Source of the DNA: Comamonadaceae bacterium
GTDB taxonomy: Bacteria; Pseudomonadota; Gammaproteobacteria; Burkholderiales; Burkholderiaceae_C
Assembly (NCBI GenBank): GCA_947454955.1
Contig: CANGLW010000001.1
Location: 186,001 to 250,000, forward strand
Direction: 5' to 3'
Length of the DNA: 64,000 bases
A program made the translations under genes and the position numbers. Positions 47,750 to 56,579 of the stretch are shown here, one piece after another; the stretch's first letter is position 1, and each line of letters opens with the position of its first letter. A model generated the notes under the pieces. The model had not been told where the DNA came from, ran no database searches, and saw nothing but the letters and a program-made list of their open reading frames with translations.

Positions 47750-50700
47750 TCAACGCAAGGGCGGGTTGACGATGCGCCGCCACGTGCGGTCTTGGATGAC
47801 ACGAGCACCGGTTTGAGAAATAGCTTCACGCAAACGCAAGGTCACTTGACCACCTGGCAGCACCCATGGAGTGTCGCATTGGCCCCCAACGCAAGCCTTC
47901 TCGCCTTTGATCAGTGCGTTGTGGCTGGTGCGCCGCCCGATGCCCGCCACTACAGCATCGAGGCTGTTGATCAGGCCATCGGCATTGGTATCGGTCACCG
48001 CGTCTGACAAAGCGGTGCCCTCCAACATATTGAAAACCAAACCGACGGCCAGTCCGGGGCTGGTCTCACAGCCTTGGCTCAAACGCGAGGGCGCAACTGC
48101 TGGCACCCAAGCCGTAGAGCCTGAGAGCAGTTGCAGGGCTTGCACGACCCGCATGCCGGGTATGAGGCCCAAGTCCATCGCATAGCCACGCTGGGTGTTC
48201 CAGTTCACCGCGGCACCATTCAAACTCAGCAGTGTGCCGGGTGCGCCTGTGATGTTCAAGGCGCCTTGTGATACGGAAGAACCCGCCACCGTATTCAAAC
48301 TGCGGCTGGCCAATTGGCTGCGCTGCAAAGGCCTGGCTAGGCCGTCTTGCGGTTTGTCCCAAATGCCGTAAATCGTTTGCTCGTCCGTCGCATCCGCCTC
48401 AGCTTCGGTGTTCAAGCTGCCCGTGGCCACCACGAGCATGGCGCCACCACGGCTGCTGCTGAGCACCCATGGTGCTTGGGTGATGGCTTGTGTTTGGCCC
48501 GCAGCACTTTTGGCTTGAAACAAGGGCGAGCCCGAAACTTGAAAACGCGCGGGCACCGCGGTGTTGACCTCCATGCGCCAAACCTGACCCTTGAGGTCAC
48601 CCGCGTACAAGGTACTGATTTGTCCGTTGCTGTTTGAAAGAACCCCGACGCCCCCTAATGCGTTGTTGTCATCAAGCACCAAGGTTTGCACCGCGCCGGT
48701 TTGCAGTTGCACCACCATCAAAGCCGCTTGGCTTTTGGTGCTGAAAGGCCCATTGCCAAACACCGCCACCCATTCGCCGTTGGGCAACACGCCTGTGGCG
48801 ATGGGCGCGTTGGTCAGACCCAAAGCTGCGTGGCCTGAGAGTTCCCACAACACACGGGTGTTGCCAGGCTCGGTCATGTCCAAGGCCACCACGCCTGGCC
48901 CGCCCGCACCCAAAGGTGCCAAGACGATGTTGCGCCACTGCGGCGTGGCGCTGCCAGGCAGGGTGATGAAGGCATCGTTTTGGCTGAGCGGCCCATCCAC
49001 AAAAAACTGGTGGTAAGTGGCGTGGGTTGTCGCGTTGATGGCGGCGGCAAAACTGCCATAGGCCGGATCGGCCAAACGGCTTAAATTGCCCAGTACTGCG
49101 CGTGGCACATAAGCCAACACCTCGCGCCCATCGGTAGCGGCTGACTGGCCCAGACTGTCTTGAAACACATGCAACATGCCATCGTTGCCACCGGTGACGA
49201 TCTGCAGCACACGGCTGGCCTTGAGCTTCAGGTAATCGGCGTAGGTGTTGCCGCCTTGGCTGTTGGGTAATTTGCTGTAGCCCAGGTCTGCACCCGCACC
49301 GAGCACCAGCGGCGTGTTGGTGATGTCGCCCAACACCGCTTGACGCACCCTGAACTCACCTTCGCGGCTGCGGTCACCACGCAAGTAATCGACCAAGGCA
49401 CTTTTGTTGGTGGTGTAAGACCCCAAAGCGTTTTGGTTCTCTGCGCCCATGGTATCCCAGGTGAATGCCACAGCAGAAGGCGTGGCTTGGTCTTGTCGCC
49501 AAGTCCAAATTTTTCGATCTGTCCATGCTGGAAGATTGGCTTTCGCCGACCACTGCTGCGCCCCCACAAGGCCAGAAGCATTCAGATCAAAAGCTTGCAA
49601 ATCCCCCGACCAGGCGTGGCTGGTGGCGCTGCTCACATAGAGACGGTTGGCGTTGCTGAGAATGTCGCGGGCTGTGGCTGTGCCGGTCTCAAACTTCGTG
49701 TTGATGGCTTGCGACACCATGGCTTGAATGGCCTGCGTGAGTTGTGCCGCGGATTGAATGTTCTTGAACAAGCCGCGGCTGTTCAACGCCGCATGCCATA
49801 ACTCATCGACCGAGTCAGCGCCCCAAGTTTTGGTACCAGCGCTTAATGCGGGCAGATCTGATTCATTCAAGGTGGTGTTGACACCCAGCGCCACCACATG
49901 GGTGACCAGGTGTTGCCAAAAGGCCGGGTTGTCGTCGGTGGGCACCAGGTTGTCGATCAGGTCGGGCCTCAAGTCTTTGCTCCAACCCGCCATGGCGACA
50001 TCGGCCAAGGTGTTGGACACATTGTCTTTGTAGGGCGCCACCGGTTTGTACTGATAACTACGCGTGCTGCTTTTGATCAGTGGGCCGTTCACGTTGTCTG
50101 TATTACCTAGGGTTGTGGTGTCGGAAGCTGCACCATCCATCAAGGAGATGTGGTGCTGGCGACGACAACTCAAGTGTGTCCCGCCACTGCCAGGTGTTGT
50201 CGCCCAAGGGCCTGCTGCATCGCTGCGTTTGACATAGTCCCCTACCGTTTGCAAAGCTTTAGACCAAGGAGAGCTGCCGTTGGCAGGCAAGGCATAAAGC
50301 CAATTGAAGAAATTGGTTTTGTTGAAGTCACGTACGCCTGCCTCAATGACGGTGGTATTGACCCCGTCAATAGGACGCGGTTCCGCTTGGTTGATGCGTC
50401 CCCAACCCAAACGCAGGTCAGTGCCTTGGTTCATGAAGGCTTCAGCGATGGCCCCTTTGATCATCAAGGCGCGTGAGCGGCTGTAGGTGAACCAGTTGGC
50501 AAAATTCTGCTGCTCTTGTGCTTGTGTACAAACACTACCCGTGCAATCAGTGCGTGCTGTGTATTTTGGAAAACTTGTGTTGGTATTGATGGAGTATTCG
50601 GTGTAACTGGCAGACAGTGTGGGGTTGGCCGGAACACCTGTAACGGTTTTAAGCACGAAATACAAGCCTGGGTCAAAGCTGACAGCGGATGTGGTTTTGG

Positions 50701-51241
50701 TACAGGTGCTTTGTGTGTTCGACCGAAAACACCAAAGTTCATTCGCATCCGTGATGCTTTTTTTGAGCGTGAGATTGACGGTCACCGCAGGATTCATCGG
50801 ATCCAAAGGCGCAGCTGCCGCTGGGTATGCGGTCATACGCCCACCGCTGGCCAGTGGCCAAGGTTGGTAGCGCACCTCGGGGTTATAGAAAGTCCAGTTG
50901 GTCTGCGCTGCGCGCATGAACTTCTGTCGCCAGTTGGTCGTGCCACTCACAGCGGCTACCGTGCCGGCGAAAGTGTCCGCATGTGTCACCGTGTCAGCGT
51001 TGTGAAAGCGGATCGACTGATTCCCCAAGGGGTGCGTGACGGTGTAAGGCCCGATCACCACCTTGTCCTCGGGTAAATGTTGAAACAACATGGAGCTCGA
51101 ATCCTCCAAAGTCAGCATGACGTTGGGCGGCACACCCCGAGTTTCTCGCTGCATGAGGGGTTGCTGCGACCAAGCTGTGGTTTGCGCACATGCATGGTTG
51201 GACATCAACACCAGCCCCAAAGCGATGAGCTGAAAATTCAT
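47750..51241 (-). CDS. pilY1: PilY1-type type IV pilus tip/assembly protein
   Basis: An 1163 aa exported protein promoting pilus extension, adhesion and surface sensing. The signal peptide ends NHACA (about residue 19). The N-terminal von Willebrand A-like part contains NVMLTLEDSSSMLF with a MIDAS-like DSSS. The C-terminal PilC/PilY1 beta-propeller starts around residue 640 (VLGDITNTPLVLGAG) and includes ILQIVTGGNDGMLHVFQ-like and VAVFGNGPF segments. Near residue 1084 a loop DTNADGLINSLD fits an EF-hand-like Ca2+ site. ATG 51241 overlaps the pilX stop in an ATGA arrangement. Confidence 0.93.
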   Translation of the reverse strand: MNFQLIALGLVLMSNHACAQTTAWSQQPLMQRETRGVPPNVMLTLEDSSSMLFQHLPEDKVVIGPYTVTHPLGNQSIRFHNADTVTHADTFAGTVAAVSGTTNWRQKFMRAAQTNWTFYNPEVRYQPWPLASGGRMTAYPAAAAPLDPMNPAVTVNLTLKKSITDANELWCFRSNTQSTCTKTTSAVSFDPGLYFVLKTVTGVPANPTLSASYTEYSINTNTSFPKYTARTDCTGSVCTQAQEQQNFANWFTYSRSRALMIKGAIAEAFMNQGTDLRLGWGRINQAEPRPIDGVNTTVIEAGVRDFNKTNFFNWLYALPANGSSPWSKALQTVGDYVKRSDAAGPWATTPGSGGTHLSCRRQHHISLMDGAASDTTTLGNTDNVNGPLIKSSTRSYQYKPVAPYKDNVSNTLADVAMAGWSKDLRPDLIDNLVPTDDNPAFWQHLVTHVVALGVNTTLNESDLPALSAGTKTWGADSVDELWHAALNSRGLFKNIQSAAQLTQAIQAMVSQAINTKFETGTATARDILSNANRLYVSSATSHAWSGDLQAFDLNASGLVGAQQWSAKANLPAWTDRKIWTWRQDQATPSAVAFTWDTMGAENQNALGSYTTNKSALVDYLRGDRSREGEFRVRQAVLGDITNTPLVLGAGADLGYSKLPNSQGGNTYADYLKLKASRVLQIVTGGNDGMLHVFQDSLGQSAATDGREVLAYVPRAVLGNLSRLADPAYGSFAAAINATTHATYHQFFVDGPLSQNDAFITLPGSATPQWRNIVLAPLGAGGPGVVALDMTEPGNTRVLWELSGHAALGLTNAPIATGVLPNGEWVAVFGNGPFSTKSQAALMVVQLQTGAVQTLVLDDNNALGGVGVLSNSNGQISTLYAGDLKGQVWRMEVNTAVPARFQVSGSPLFQAKSAAGQTQAITQAPWVLSSSRGGAMLVVATGSLNTEAEADATDEQTIYGIWDKPQDGLARPLQRSQLASRSLNTVAGSSVSQGALNITGAPGTLLSLNGAAVNWNTQRGYAMDLGLIPGMRVVQALQLLSGSTAWVPAVAPSRLSQGCETSPGLAVGLVFNMLEGTALSDAVTDTNADGLINSLDAVVAGIGRRTSHNALIKGEKACVGGQCDTPWVLPGGQVTLRLREAISQTGARVIQDRTWRRIVNPPLR

Positions 51242-51687
51242 GGCGACCCCAACACCAAGGTGGACTGCACCCACACCACGGACCCCTTGCCACCCGCAAG
51301 GCTGTTGGGGCCAAAGCCTCGGGCGGTGACCACATACACCTGCTTGTCATCAGCCAGTGCTTGGCGCTCCACCACACACTCGGCAGACGTGGTTTTAATG
51401 GCTGCTTGCCAGGTGGCGGCTTGTGTCCAGGCTGGTGTTTTTTGGTACGCCGTGGTCGATATGTTTTGCTCTTGCAGCGAGGCCACGCGTTCAGCGTCCG
51501 CTTTAAGCAGTTGCGCCTCACAAAAACGCAACGCTGTCTCGGCCTGTTGGCCGGCCTGCGACGCTTGCTGGCTGTTGGTATGAAGTCGCTCGGTCGACAT
51601 GGCGCTTTGCATCGTAGACGCCGCGCCCAAGCCCAGCACCACCAGCATGACCAACACCAAAACCAGCGACACACCGTGCTGTGTCAC
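51238..51687 (-). CDS. pilX: PilX-like minor pilin
   Basis: A 149 aa minor pilin. The N terminus QHGVSLVLVLVMLVVLGLGA carries a prepilin site after Gly. The +5 position is Val/Leu rather than Glu, which is the normal exception for PilX. The helix is followed by LRFCEAQLLKADAER and a later Cys (AECVVE). GTG at 51687 has the SD GGGGGAAAG 2-10 bases upstream. Its stop overlaps the pilY1 ATG, so the two are translationally coupled. A 76-base gap separates it from pilW. Confidence 0.88.
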   Translation of the reverse strand: MTQHGVSLVLVLVMLVVLGLGAASTMQSAMSTERLHTNSQQASQAGQQAETALRFCEAQLLKADAERVASLQEQNISTTAYQKTPAWTQAATWQAAIKTTSAECVVERQALADDKQVYVVTARGFGPNSLAGGKGSVVWVQSTLVLGSP

Positions 51688-51763
51688 TTCTTTCCCCCTG
51701 AATCTTTTGACGTGATCTTATGAACAGCTGATCGGTTTGTGATCTAGGGTTTTCAGTAGCTTG

Positions 51764-52582
51764 TCAGAGCGACTTGTTGCGCAACACCACCGTGGTATGA
51801 AAACTTTGGCGGGCATAACTTGCGGTGCTTTGCTTCACACCCTGGCAGTCCCGGTAAGTGGCCTGGTCTTCCGAGGTCCAAACAGCTTGAGACGATTGCA
51901 TCAGCACGCACACCCGCACCGCTACCACCCACCCCCAATCACTCACTTGCGAAGCGCTCACATAACGCACCGCGCGGCTGGGGTCTGTGGGCAAAGCCTC
52001 CCCAAAACTGAAAACCAGTTGCGCCACATGGTCGACCAGGGGTTGCGAGCTTTGGCCCGATGCGCAATGCAACTCAGGCCGCCCTGTGCTGGCGGTCTGC
52101 ACAAAATAACGGTGGCGGGTCAGGTACAAACCTTCACCAGGCAGCACCGCATTGCCCAAGCAATCTGAAGGCACCCCTGATGCTGTGGGCGAGGTGTTGT
52201 GCAGGTCAGCTTCAAACACCACTTCCACAGCCGCAGAACTGCCGGCCGTCTGACAGGTCAAGACATTGGCCAGCGGTGCAGTGAAGCCCTGGTCACAAGC
52301 AAACAGCGGCGCGCCTTTCAGGCCTCTGATCAAACTGCTGGATGTGGTTCCCGCACTCACACCTTGCGCTGCGGCATACCCAGCCAATTGCAAATCGCGG
52401 GTGAGCAGCTGCAAGGCCAGTTGTGCGTTGTCATTCATCTCGGCGTAAGCCGCCTGCACTTGCTGGCTTTGAGAACTGCGCCACGCGAGTTGCAAGGCAG
52501 CTGCAGCCAGCCACAAGCCCAAAACCATCGCGACCATCAGTTCCACCAGCGATGCACCACGCTGCGATTGGGGTGTGCGCAT
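51764..52582 (-). CDS. pilW: PilW-like minor pilin
   Basis: A 272 aa minor pilin of the PilW family. The prepilin site is QRG then ASLVELMVAMVLGLWLAAAA, with Glu at +5. A long coiled helix (QAAYAEMNDNAQLALQLLTR) and DLQLAGYAA follow, both hallmarks of PilW. The globular part has several Cys (LFACDQG, VLTCQTA, SDCLGN, CASGQSS, RVCVLM and DCQGVK). ATG 52582 shares its A with the pilV stop. Member of the minor pilin priming complex with PilV, PilX and FimT. Confidence 0.92.
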   Translation of the reverse strand: MRTPQSQRGASLVELMVAMVLGLWLAAAALQLAWRSSQSQQVQAAYAEMNDNAQLALQLLTRDLQLAGYAAAQGVSAGTTSSSLIRGLKGAPLFACDQGFTAPLANVLTCQTAGSSAAVEVVFEADLHNTSPTASGVPSDCLGNAVLPGEGLYLTRHRYFVQTASTGRPELHCASGQSSQPLVDHVAQLVFSFGEALPTDPSRAVRYVSASQVSDWGWVVAVRVCVLMQSSQAVWTSEDQATYRDCQGVKQSTASYARQSFHTTVVLRNKSL

Positions 52583-53115
52583 CACAAGCTCAAGGGCCAC
52601 TTGATACAACGCAGGGCGGCATCGTTCACCATCAAGCCAGATGGGCAAGTTGATGCCAAAGTGTCATCACCAGCGGGCTCCACCCAAGCCACCCAAATGT
52701 CCAAGGCGCCCAGGCTGTAGCTCACCCACACCACGCCGCGCGGCAAGCGCTCGCGCACCAACACACGCCACTGCGCCAGATCCGCCGCCGCCATTTGCGA
52801 CATGCTGCAAGCACTTTGCGGGCGATTGCACAGCTCGTCGGGCAAAGCCGTTGCTTGGGCTTGTGCAGCAGCGTCCAAGTTGATCACATACGCGGCACCC
52901 ACCGCATCTGCGCTGGCCAAGCGACCGCGGTTGGCTCGCACGCGTTCACCCAGGTCTTGCGCCAGCCACATCGCGATGTTGCGGTGCTCGCTCAGCTTGG
53001 TCAACCGCAAGGCGGCGCTGTGCGCTGAGAGCATGCCCATCAAACCCAACGCCATGAGCACCAGGGCAATCAGCACCTCCACCAGCCCGCCGCCTTGCAT
53101 CTTGGTCAATTGCAT
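52582..53115 (-). CDS. pilV: PilV-like minor pilin
   Basis: A 177 aa minor pilin. The N terminus MQLTKMQG is followed by GGLVEVLIALVLMALGLMGM, with cleavage after Gly and Glu at +5. The segment RNIAMWLAQDLGERVRANRG is characteristic of PilV. The globular part contains Cys in DELCNRPQSACS and STCPSG/LRCIKW. ATG 53115, with GGGAGA 6 bases upstream, lies inside the last codons of fimT; a longer in-frame start is rejected. It is the second gene of the operon. Confidence 0.9.
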   Translation of the reverse strand: MQLTKMQGGGLVEVLIALVLMALGLMGMLSAHSAALRLTKLSEHRNIAMWLAQDLGERVRANRGRLASADAVGAAYVINLDAAAQAQATALPDELCNRPQSACSMSQMAAADLAQWRVLVRERLPRGVVWVSYSLGALDIWVAWVEPAGDDTLASTCPSGLMVNDAALRCIKWPLSL

Positions 53116-53615
53116 TGCAGATCTCCCGCAGGCCGCAAGGCAGCGCGGCCTTGCATGGACACGCACACCAACCTTTGCTGGTCTGATGTCGTGACCATCA
53201 AACTTTGTGCAGCCGAGCGGGCCACGCCCTGGCTTTGAAACACAAACTGCAAGTGGTCATTAACGGGGTTGCTGCTGGCCATGCTGGCCACGCCCAAGGC
53301 CGCTTGAACACGCAGCAACTCGTCGCTGCCATCCAGCACGCCGTTACCGTTCTCATCCACAAACACGATCCAACCACTGGCCCAACCTTGGTTACCGCAC
53401 ACCAAACCGTTGACCGAGGTACAAATGCCAATGCGCATGCTGCGCTTGAGCGCCTCGGACCGCGCCCAGGCCATGTCGCGCACAAAGGCTTGGGCGGCAG
53501 CCAGCACATGGCGGCTGGCCAGCAAGCGCTGCAAATTCGGCACGGCCAAGGCGAGCATGAGGCCGATGACAGCCACCACCACCAAGCTTTCCACCAAACT
53601 GAATCCACGTGCCAT
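53106..53615 (-). CDS. fimT: GspH/FimT family pseudopilin
   Basis: A 169 aa minor pseudopilin. The prepilin peptidase site is MARG then FSLVESLVVVAVIGLMLALA, with Phe at +1 and Glu at +5. The FimT/GspH pattern continues with AFVRDMAWARSEALKRSMRI, GWASGWIVFVDENGNGVLDG and a late RLVCVSMQGRA. Cys in GICTS, LVCGN and DLQCN may form disulfides. It heads the minor pilin operon; the 100 bases upstream, shared with the divergent ribD gene, probably hold its promoter, but I see no convincing -35/-10 there. Confidence 0.93.
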   Translation of the reverse strand: MARGFSLVESLVVVAVIGLMLALAVPNLQRLLASRHVLAAAQAFVRDMAWARSEALKRSMRIGICTSVNGLVCGNQGWASGWIVFVDENGNGVLDGSDELLRVQAALGVASMASSNPVNDHLQFVFQSQGVARSAAQSLMVTTSDQQRLVCVSMQGRAALRPAGDLQCN

Positions 53616-53715
53616 AGCTTCAGTGTGGCGCCCAACACGTTGCTATTGAATTCGGGATAGCGATAGCTTTACAAGGCCATCGAGTCTGAGCAGACCATGC
53701 CGCTAACATCACGGG

Positions 53716-54831
53716 GTGAATTCAAAACACCTTGAACGCGCCCTGGAACTGGCCCGGGCCAACGCCCACATCACCCCACCCAACCCGAGTGTGGGCTGTG
53801 TGCTCACACGCCACGATGTGGTGATCGGTGAAGGCGCCACCCAGGCCACGGGCAGTGCGCATGCGGAAATCATGGCGCTGCGAGATGCCCAGGCCCGCGG
53901 GAACGATGTCCGTGGCGCCACGGCCTACGTGACGCTGGAGCCCTGCGCCCATCAGGGTCGCACGGGGCCATGTTGCGATGCGCTGGTGCAAGCCGGCGTG
54001 GCGCGGGTGGTGGTGAGCACGGGCGACCCCAACCCTTTGGTGGCAGGTCAGGGCATTGCCAGGCTGCGTACGGCGGGTGTGGCAGTTGATGTGCTGCCCA
54101 CTGACCACCCTTTGGCTTTGGCCAGCCGGGAACTCAACATCGGTTTTTTCAGTCGTATGCTGCGCGGCAAGCCCTGGCTGCGCATGAAAATCGCCGCCTC
54201 GCTGGACGGACAAACCGCGCTTGAAAACGGGCAAAGCCAATGGATCACCTCAGCACCAGCGCGCGCTGATGGCCATGCCTGGCGAGCACGTGCCGGGGCC
54301 ATCCTCACGGGCATCGGCACCGTGCTGGAAGACAAGCCACGCCTGGATGTGCGGCTGTTTGACACACCGCGGCAACCGCCCCTGGTGGTGGTAGACAGCC
54401 GCTTGGAAACGCCCCTCAATGCTCCGCTTTTCATAGCAGGCAGGCCAGTGTTGATTTACGCGGCTGTGGCCGATGCGGCCAAGCAGGCCGCCCTGGAACA
54501 GCAAGGCGCCACGGTGGTGCTACTGCCTGGTGCGGGCCCAAAGGTAGACCTGGTCGCAATGGCGCAAGACTTGTTCAATCGCGGCATTCACGAGGTGCAT
54601 GTGGAAGCTGGCCACAAGCTCAATGGCTCACTGGTGCGCGAAGGTTTGATTGACGAGTTTTTGGTGTACCTCGCGCCCAAAATGCTGGGCGCAGGCCGGG
54701 GCATGCTCAACATCGGGCCGCTCTCAGAACTGACACAGGGCCTTGACTTGAACTTCGCATCTGTTGAGCGCATCGGGCCGGACCTGCGTGTGCTGGCCCG
54801 TGTTCAAGGCCGCGACGACTTTTTGCATTGA
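53716..54831 (+). CDS. ribD: Bifunctional riboflavin-specific deaminase/reductase
   Basis: Converts the GTP-derived diaminopyrimidinone to the ribitylamino-uracil phosphate. The 371 aa protein has an N-terminal zinc deaminase domain with HAE at 49-51 and PCAHQGRTGPCC (76-87, ligands C77 and C86). The C-terminal reductase domain (about 150-371) contains KIAASLDGQTALENGQSQWI and the HVEAGHKLNGSL segment. It starts at GTG 53716, with no other start before the deaminase core. First gene of the rib cluster. No FMN riboswitch-like conserved sequence is seen upstream. Confidence 0.95.
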   Translation: MNSKHLERALELARANAHITPPNPSVGCVLTRHDVVIGEGATQATGSAHAEIMALRDAQARGNDVRGATAYVTLEPCAHQGRTGPCCDALVQAGVARVVVSTGDPNPLVAGQGIARLRTAGVAVDVLPTDHPLALASRELNIGFFSRMLRGKPWLRMKIAASLDGQTALENGQSQWITSAPARADGHAWRARAGAILTGIGTVLEDKPRLDVRLFDTPRQPPLVVVDSRLETPLNAPLFIAGRPVLIYAAVADAAKQAALEQQGATVVLLPGAGPKVDLVAMAQDLFNRGIHEVHVEAGHKLNGSLVREGLIDEFLVYLAPKMLGAGRGMLNIGPLSELTQGLDLNFASVERIGPDLRVLARVQGRDDFLH

Positions 54832-54904
54832 ACTTGGCCTTGCTCTACGGCCTTCCATCAACCCTGCCCCGGCAAAGCCTGGGCAGACCTGAGAAAATCC
54901 ATCC

Positions 54905-55531
54905 ATGTTCACAGGCATCATCACCGCAGTGGGGCGCATCAGCGCCATTCAAGATCTGGGCGCAGGCGTTCAGTACGGCAAACGGCTCACCATCGTGGCC
55001 GGCCCTGACTATTTGGCCGATGTGGGCCTGGGCGACAGCATCGCCATCAACGGCGCTTGCATGACCGTCACCACCTTTGATGTGGCGCGAGGCGAGTTCA
55101 CCATCGACGTGTCGGCCGAGTCCTTGGACAAAACCACAGGCCTGACCCAAAGCGGTCAAGTCAACCTGGAAAAAGCCCTGCGGGCCAATGACCGCCTGGG
55201 TGGCCATATCGTTTCAGGCCATGTGGACGGCGTGGGCGAGGTCAGCCACTTTGCCCAACTCGGCGAGAGTTGGGAGCTTCGCATCCAAGCCCCGCAGTCA
55301 CTGGCCAAATACCTGGCCTACAAAGGCTCGGTGACCGTCAACGGCGTGAGCCTGACCGTCAACCGCGTGAGCGACAACCCCACCGGCTGCGAGATCAGCA
55401 TCAACCTCATCCCTCATACGGTGGACAACACCGCCCTGAACACCCTGAAAGCCGGCGCCCGGGTGAACCTCGAAATCGACACCGTGGCGCGTTATTGCGA
55501 GCGGATGTTGAGCTACACCGCCGCGCATTGA
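54905..55531 (+). CDS. ribE: Riboflavin synthase (alpha subunit)
   Basis: Dismutates two molecules of dimethyl-ribityl-lumazine into riboflavin. The 208 aa protein starts MFTGII, the family signature. It has two internal lumazine-binding repeats: about 1-97, with SIAINGACMTVTTF, and about 98-195, with GHIVSGHVDGVGEV and SVTVNGVSLTVNRV. The stop overlaps a TTGACA promoter element for the downstream toxin-antitoxin-like pair. It is separated from ribD by 73 bases. Confidence 0.96.
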   Translation: MFTGIITAVGRISAIQDLGAGVQYGKRLTIVAGPDYLADVGLGDSIAINGACMTVTTFDVARGEFTIDVSAESLDKTTGLTQSGQVNLEKALRANDRLGGHIVSGHVDGVGEVSHFAQLGESWELRIQAPQSLAKYLAYKGSVTVNGVSLTVNRVSDNPTGCEISINLIPHTVDNTALNTLKAGARVNLEIDTVARYCERMLSYTAAH

Positions 55532-55581
55532 CACATCGGCCCATCAACACATAATCATGTGCTACACTGATTTATGTGTTG
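55528..55581 (+). promoter_or_regulatory. Strong sigma70-like promoter and palindromic operator of the RHH/PIN pair
   Basis: A perfect TTGACA (55528-55533) overlaps the ribE stop and is followed by CATAAT (55550-55555) at 16-base spacing. The perfect 10-base arms CAACACATAA (55545-55554) and TTATGTGTTG (55572-55581) flank it. They extend inward as AATCA/TGATT with one extra base, so nearly the whole 37 bases are palindromic. This overlap of -10 and operator is the usual layout for toxin-antitoxin autoregulation. Confidence 0.75.
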
Positions 55582-55593
55582 AAAGGATATGCC

Positions 55594-55941
55594 ATGGTAG
55601 TAACCGTCAATTTCACCGGTTCGGTCGATCGCGACTTGCTCAAGCGCGCCAAAATCATTGCGGCCAAATCTGACACCTCCATCAACGCCATCTTCAATGC
55701 TGAACTTCGCCATTTGGTAGAAACGTTTGAAGCCGCCGAGAACAGTGGCAACCAAAACTTCAAAACCCTCTTGGACTTTTCCTTGGGCCGGATTGACGAC
55801 CACGAAGCCCTGAGCCAGTTGGGGCTCGACAGCCAAGAGGACCTGTTCCTCATCATGGCCCAAGCCCACCTGCCCATGCCCCGCCTGCCTGAAGCGCAAA
55901 CGCAATCGATGGTCACAAGCCTGCACGAGCTGAGTGCTTGA
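55594..55941 (+). CDS. Antitoxin-like ribbon-helix-helix protein
   Basis: A 115 aa protein. Residues about 2-43 (VTVNFTGSVDRDLLKRAKII, then SDTSINAIFNAELRHLV) have the strand-helix-helix pattern of RHH antitoxins. The tail (about 68-105) with GRIDDHEALSQLGLDSQEDL and a following AHLPMP segment resembles the C-terminal part of UPF0175 proteins, which pair with DUF3368 PIN toxins. ATG 55594 has AAGGAT 7 bases upstream. Its stop overlaps the start of the next gene (TGATG). It is preceded by a palindromic operator. Function as antitoxin is inferred from these features. Confidence 0.75.
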   Translation: MVVTVNFTGSVDRDLLKRAKIIAAKSDTSINAIFNAELRHLVETFEAAENSGNQNFKTLLDFSLGRIDDHEALSQLGLDSQEDLFLIMAQAHLPMPRLPEAQTQSMVTSLHELSA

Positions 55942-56456
55942 TGGCGGGTGATGTCGTCCTGCTGCCCGATGCAGGGCCATTGATCACGCTGGCTTATGCA
56001 GACGCGCTGGACCTGCTCTTACGTCCGGGTTGGTCGGTGTCGTTAGTGGACATGGTGTTGGCTGAAGTCACCCGCAACGCCACCCCCACGAGCAACAAGT
56101 TAGCCGCTTGGGTCAAAGACCAACAACTGCCTGTCATCTCCACCAAAATTTTTGAGCACTACCAGGCCCTACCATCAAGTGCACCTTCTCGCAAAGCCAA
56201 CCTGGGTGAGCTGGCCATTCAAGAAGCCATGAACCAGTTCGCTTGGGCACAACCAGATGTCACTGGGGTGTTCCTGTTTGAAGACCACAAAGTGGCGCGC
56301 GCCAGTTTTGTGTTGCCCGAGAACTGCCGCAAAGTCAGCACCCGTGCTTTCTTACAGTTCTTAGAAGAGAAGGCGTGGCTCCCATCTGCCGCTGAGATTG
56401 AAAGGCGAGCCATCCAAGCTGGGCGTGCATTTTCCAGCCTACGCTTTCCGCCTTGA
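55941..56456 (+). CDS. PIN-like (DUF3368-type) putative toxin nuclease
   Basis: A 171 aa protein. The N terminus VVLLPDAGPLITLAYADALD carries the first PIN acidic residue in the DxxPLI context of DUF3368-like toxins. A second acid is in VSLVDMVLAEVTRN, and a later one in VTGVFLFEDHKVARA. The overlap with the RHH antitoxin gene indicates a bicistronic type II module. The C terminus (about 125-171) is longer than in small VapC toxins and is not recognised. RNase activity is inferred from fold only. It sits between ribE and ribBA, where this cluster usually has no other gene. Confidence 0.7.
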   Translation: MAGDVVLLPDAGPLITLAYADALDLLLRPGWSVSLVDMVLAEVTRNATPTSNKLAAWVKDQQLPVISTKIFEHYQALPSSAPSRKANLGELAIQEAMNQFAWAQPDVTGVFLFEDHKVARASFVLPENCRKVSTRAFLQFLEEKAWLPSAAEIERRAIQAGRAFSSLRFPP

Positions 56457-56579
56457 AAGGCTTGATCCTTTAGAAGTCCTGAGCGACTGACGCCAGCGCG
56501 TCAACGCAGCTCGCTGGGAAGTCCGAGATATCTGCGAAAATACGCGTTTTCTCCTACTCGCTCTTTAGAAAGTCCCGGC

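Noticed and set aside
53616-53715. Possible FMN riboswitch upstream of ribD
   Set aside because: The conserved RFN core (AGGGCGGGG..., CCC/GGTAATAGCCC-like segments) is absent here, and also from the gap before ribBA (56457-56579).
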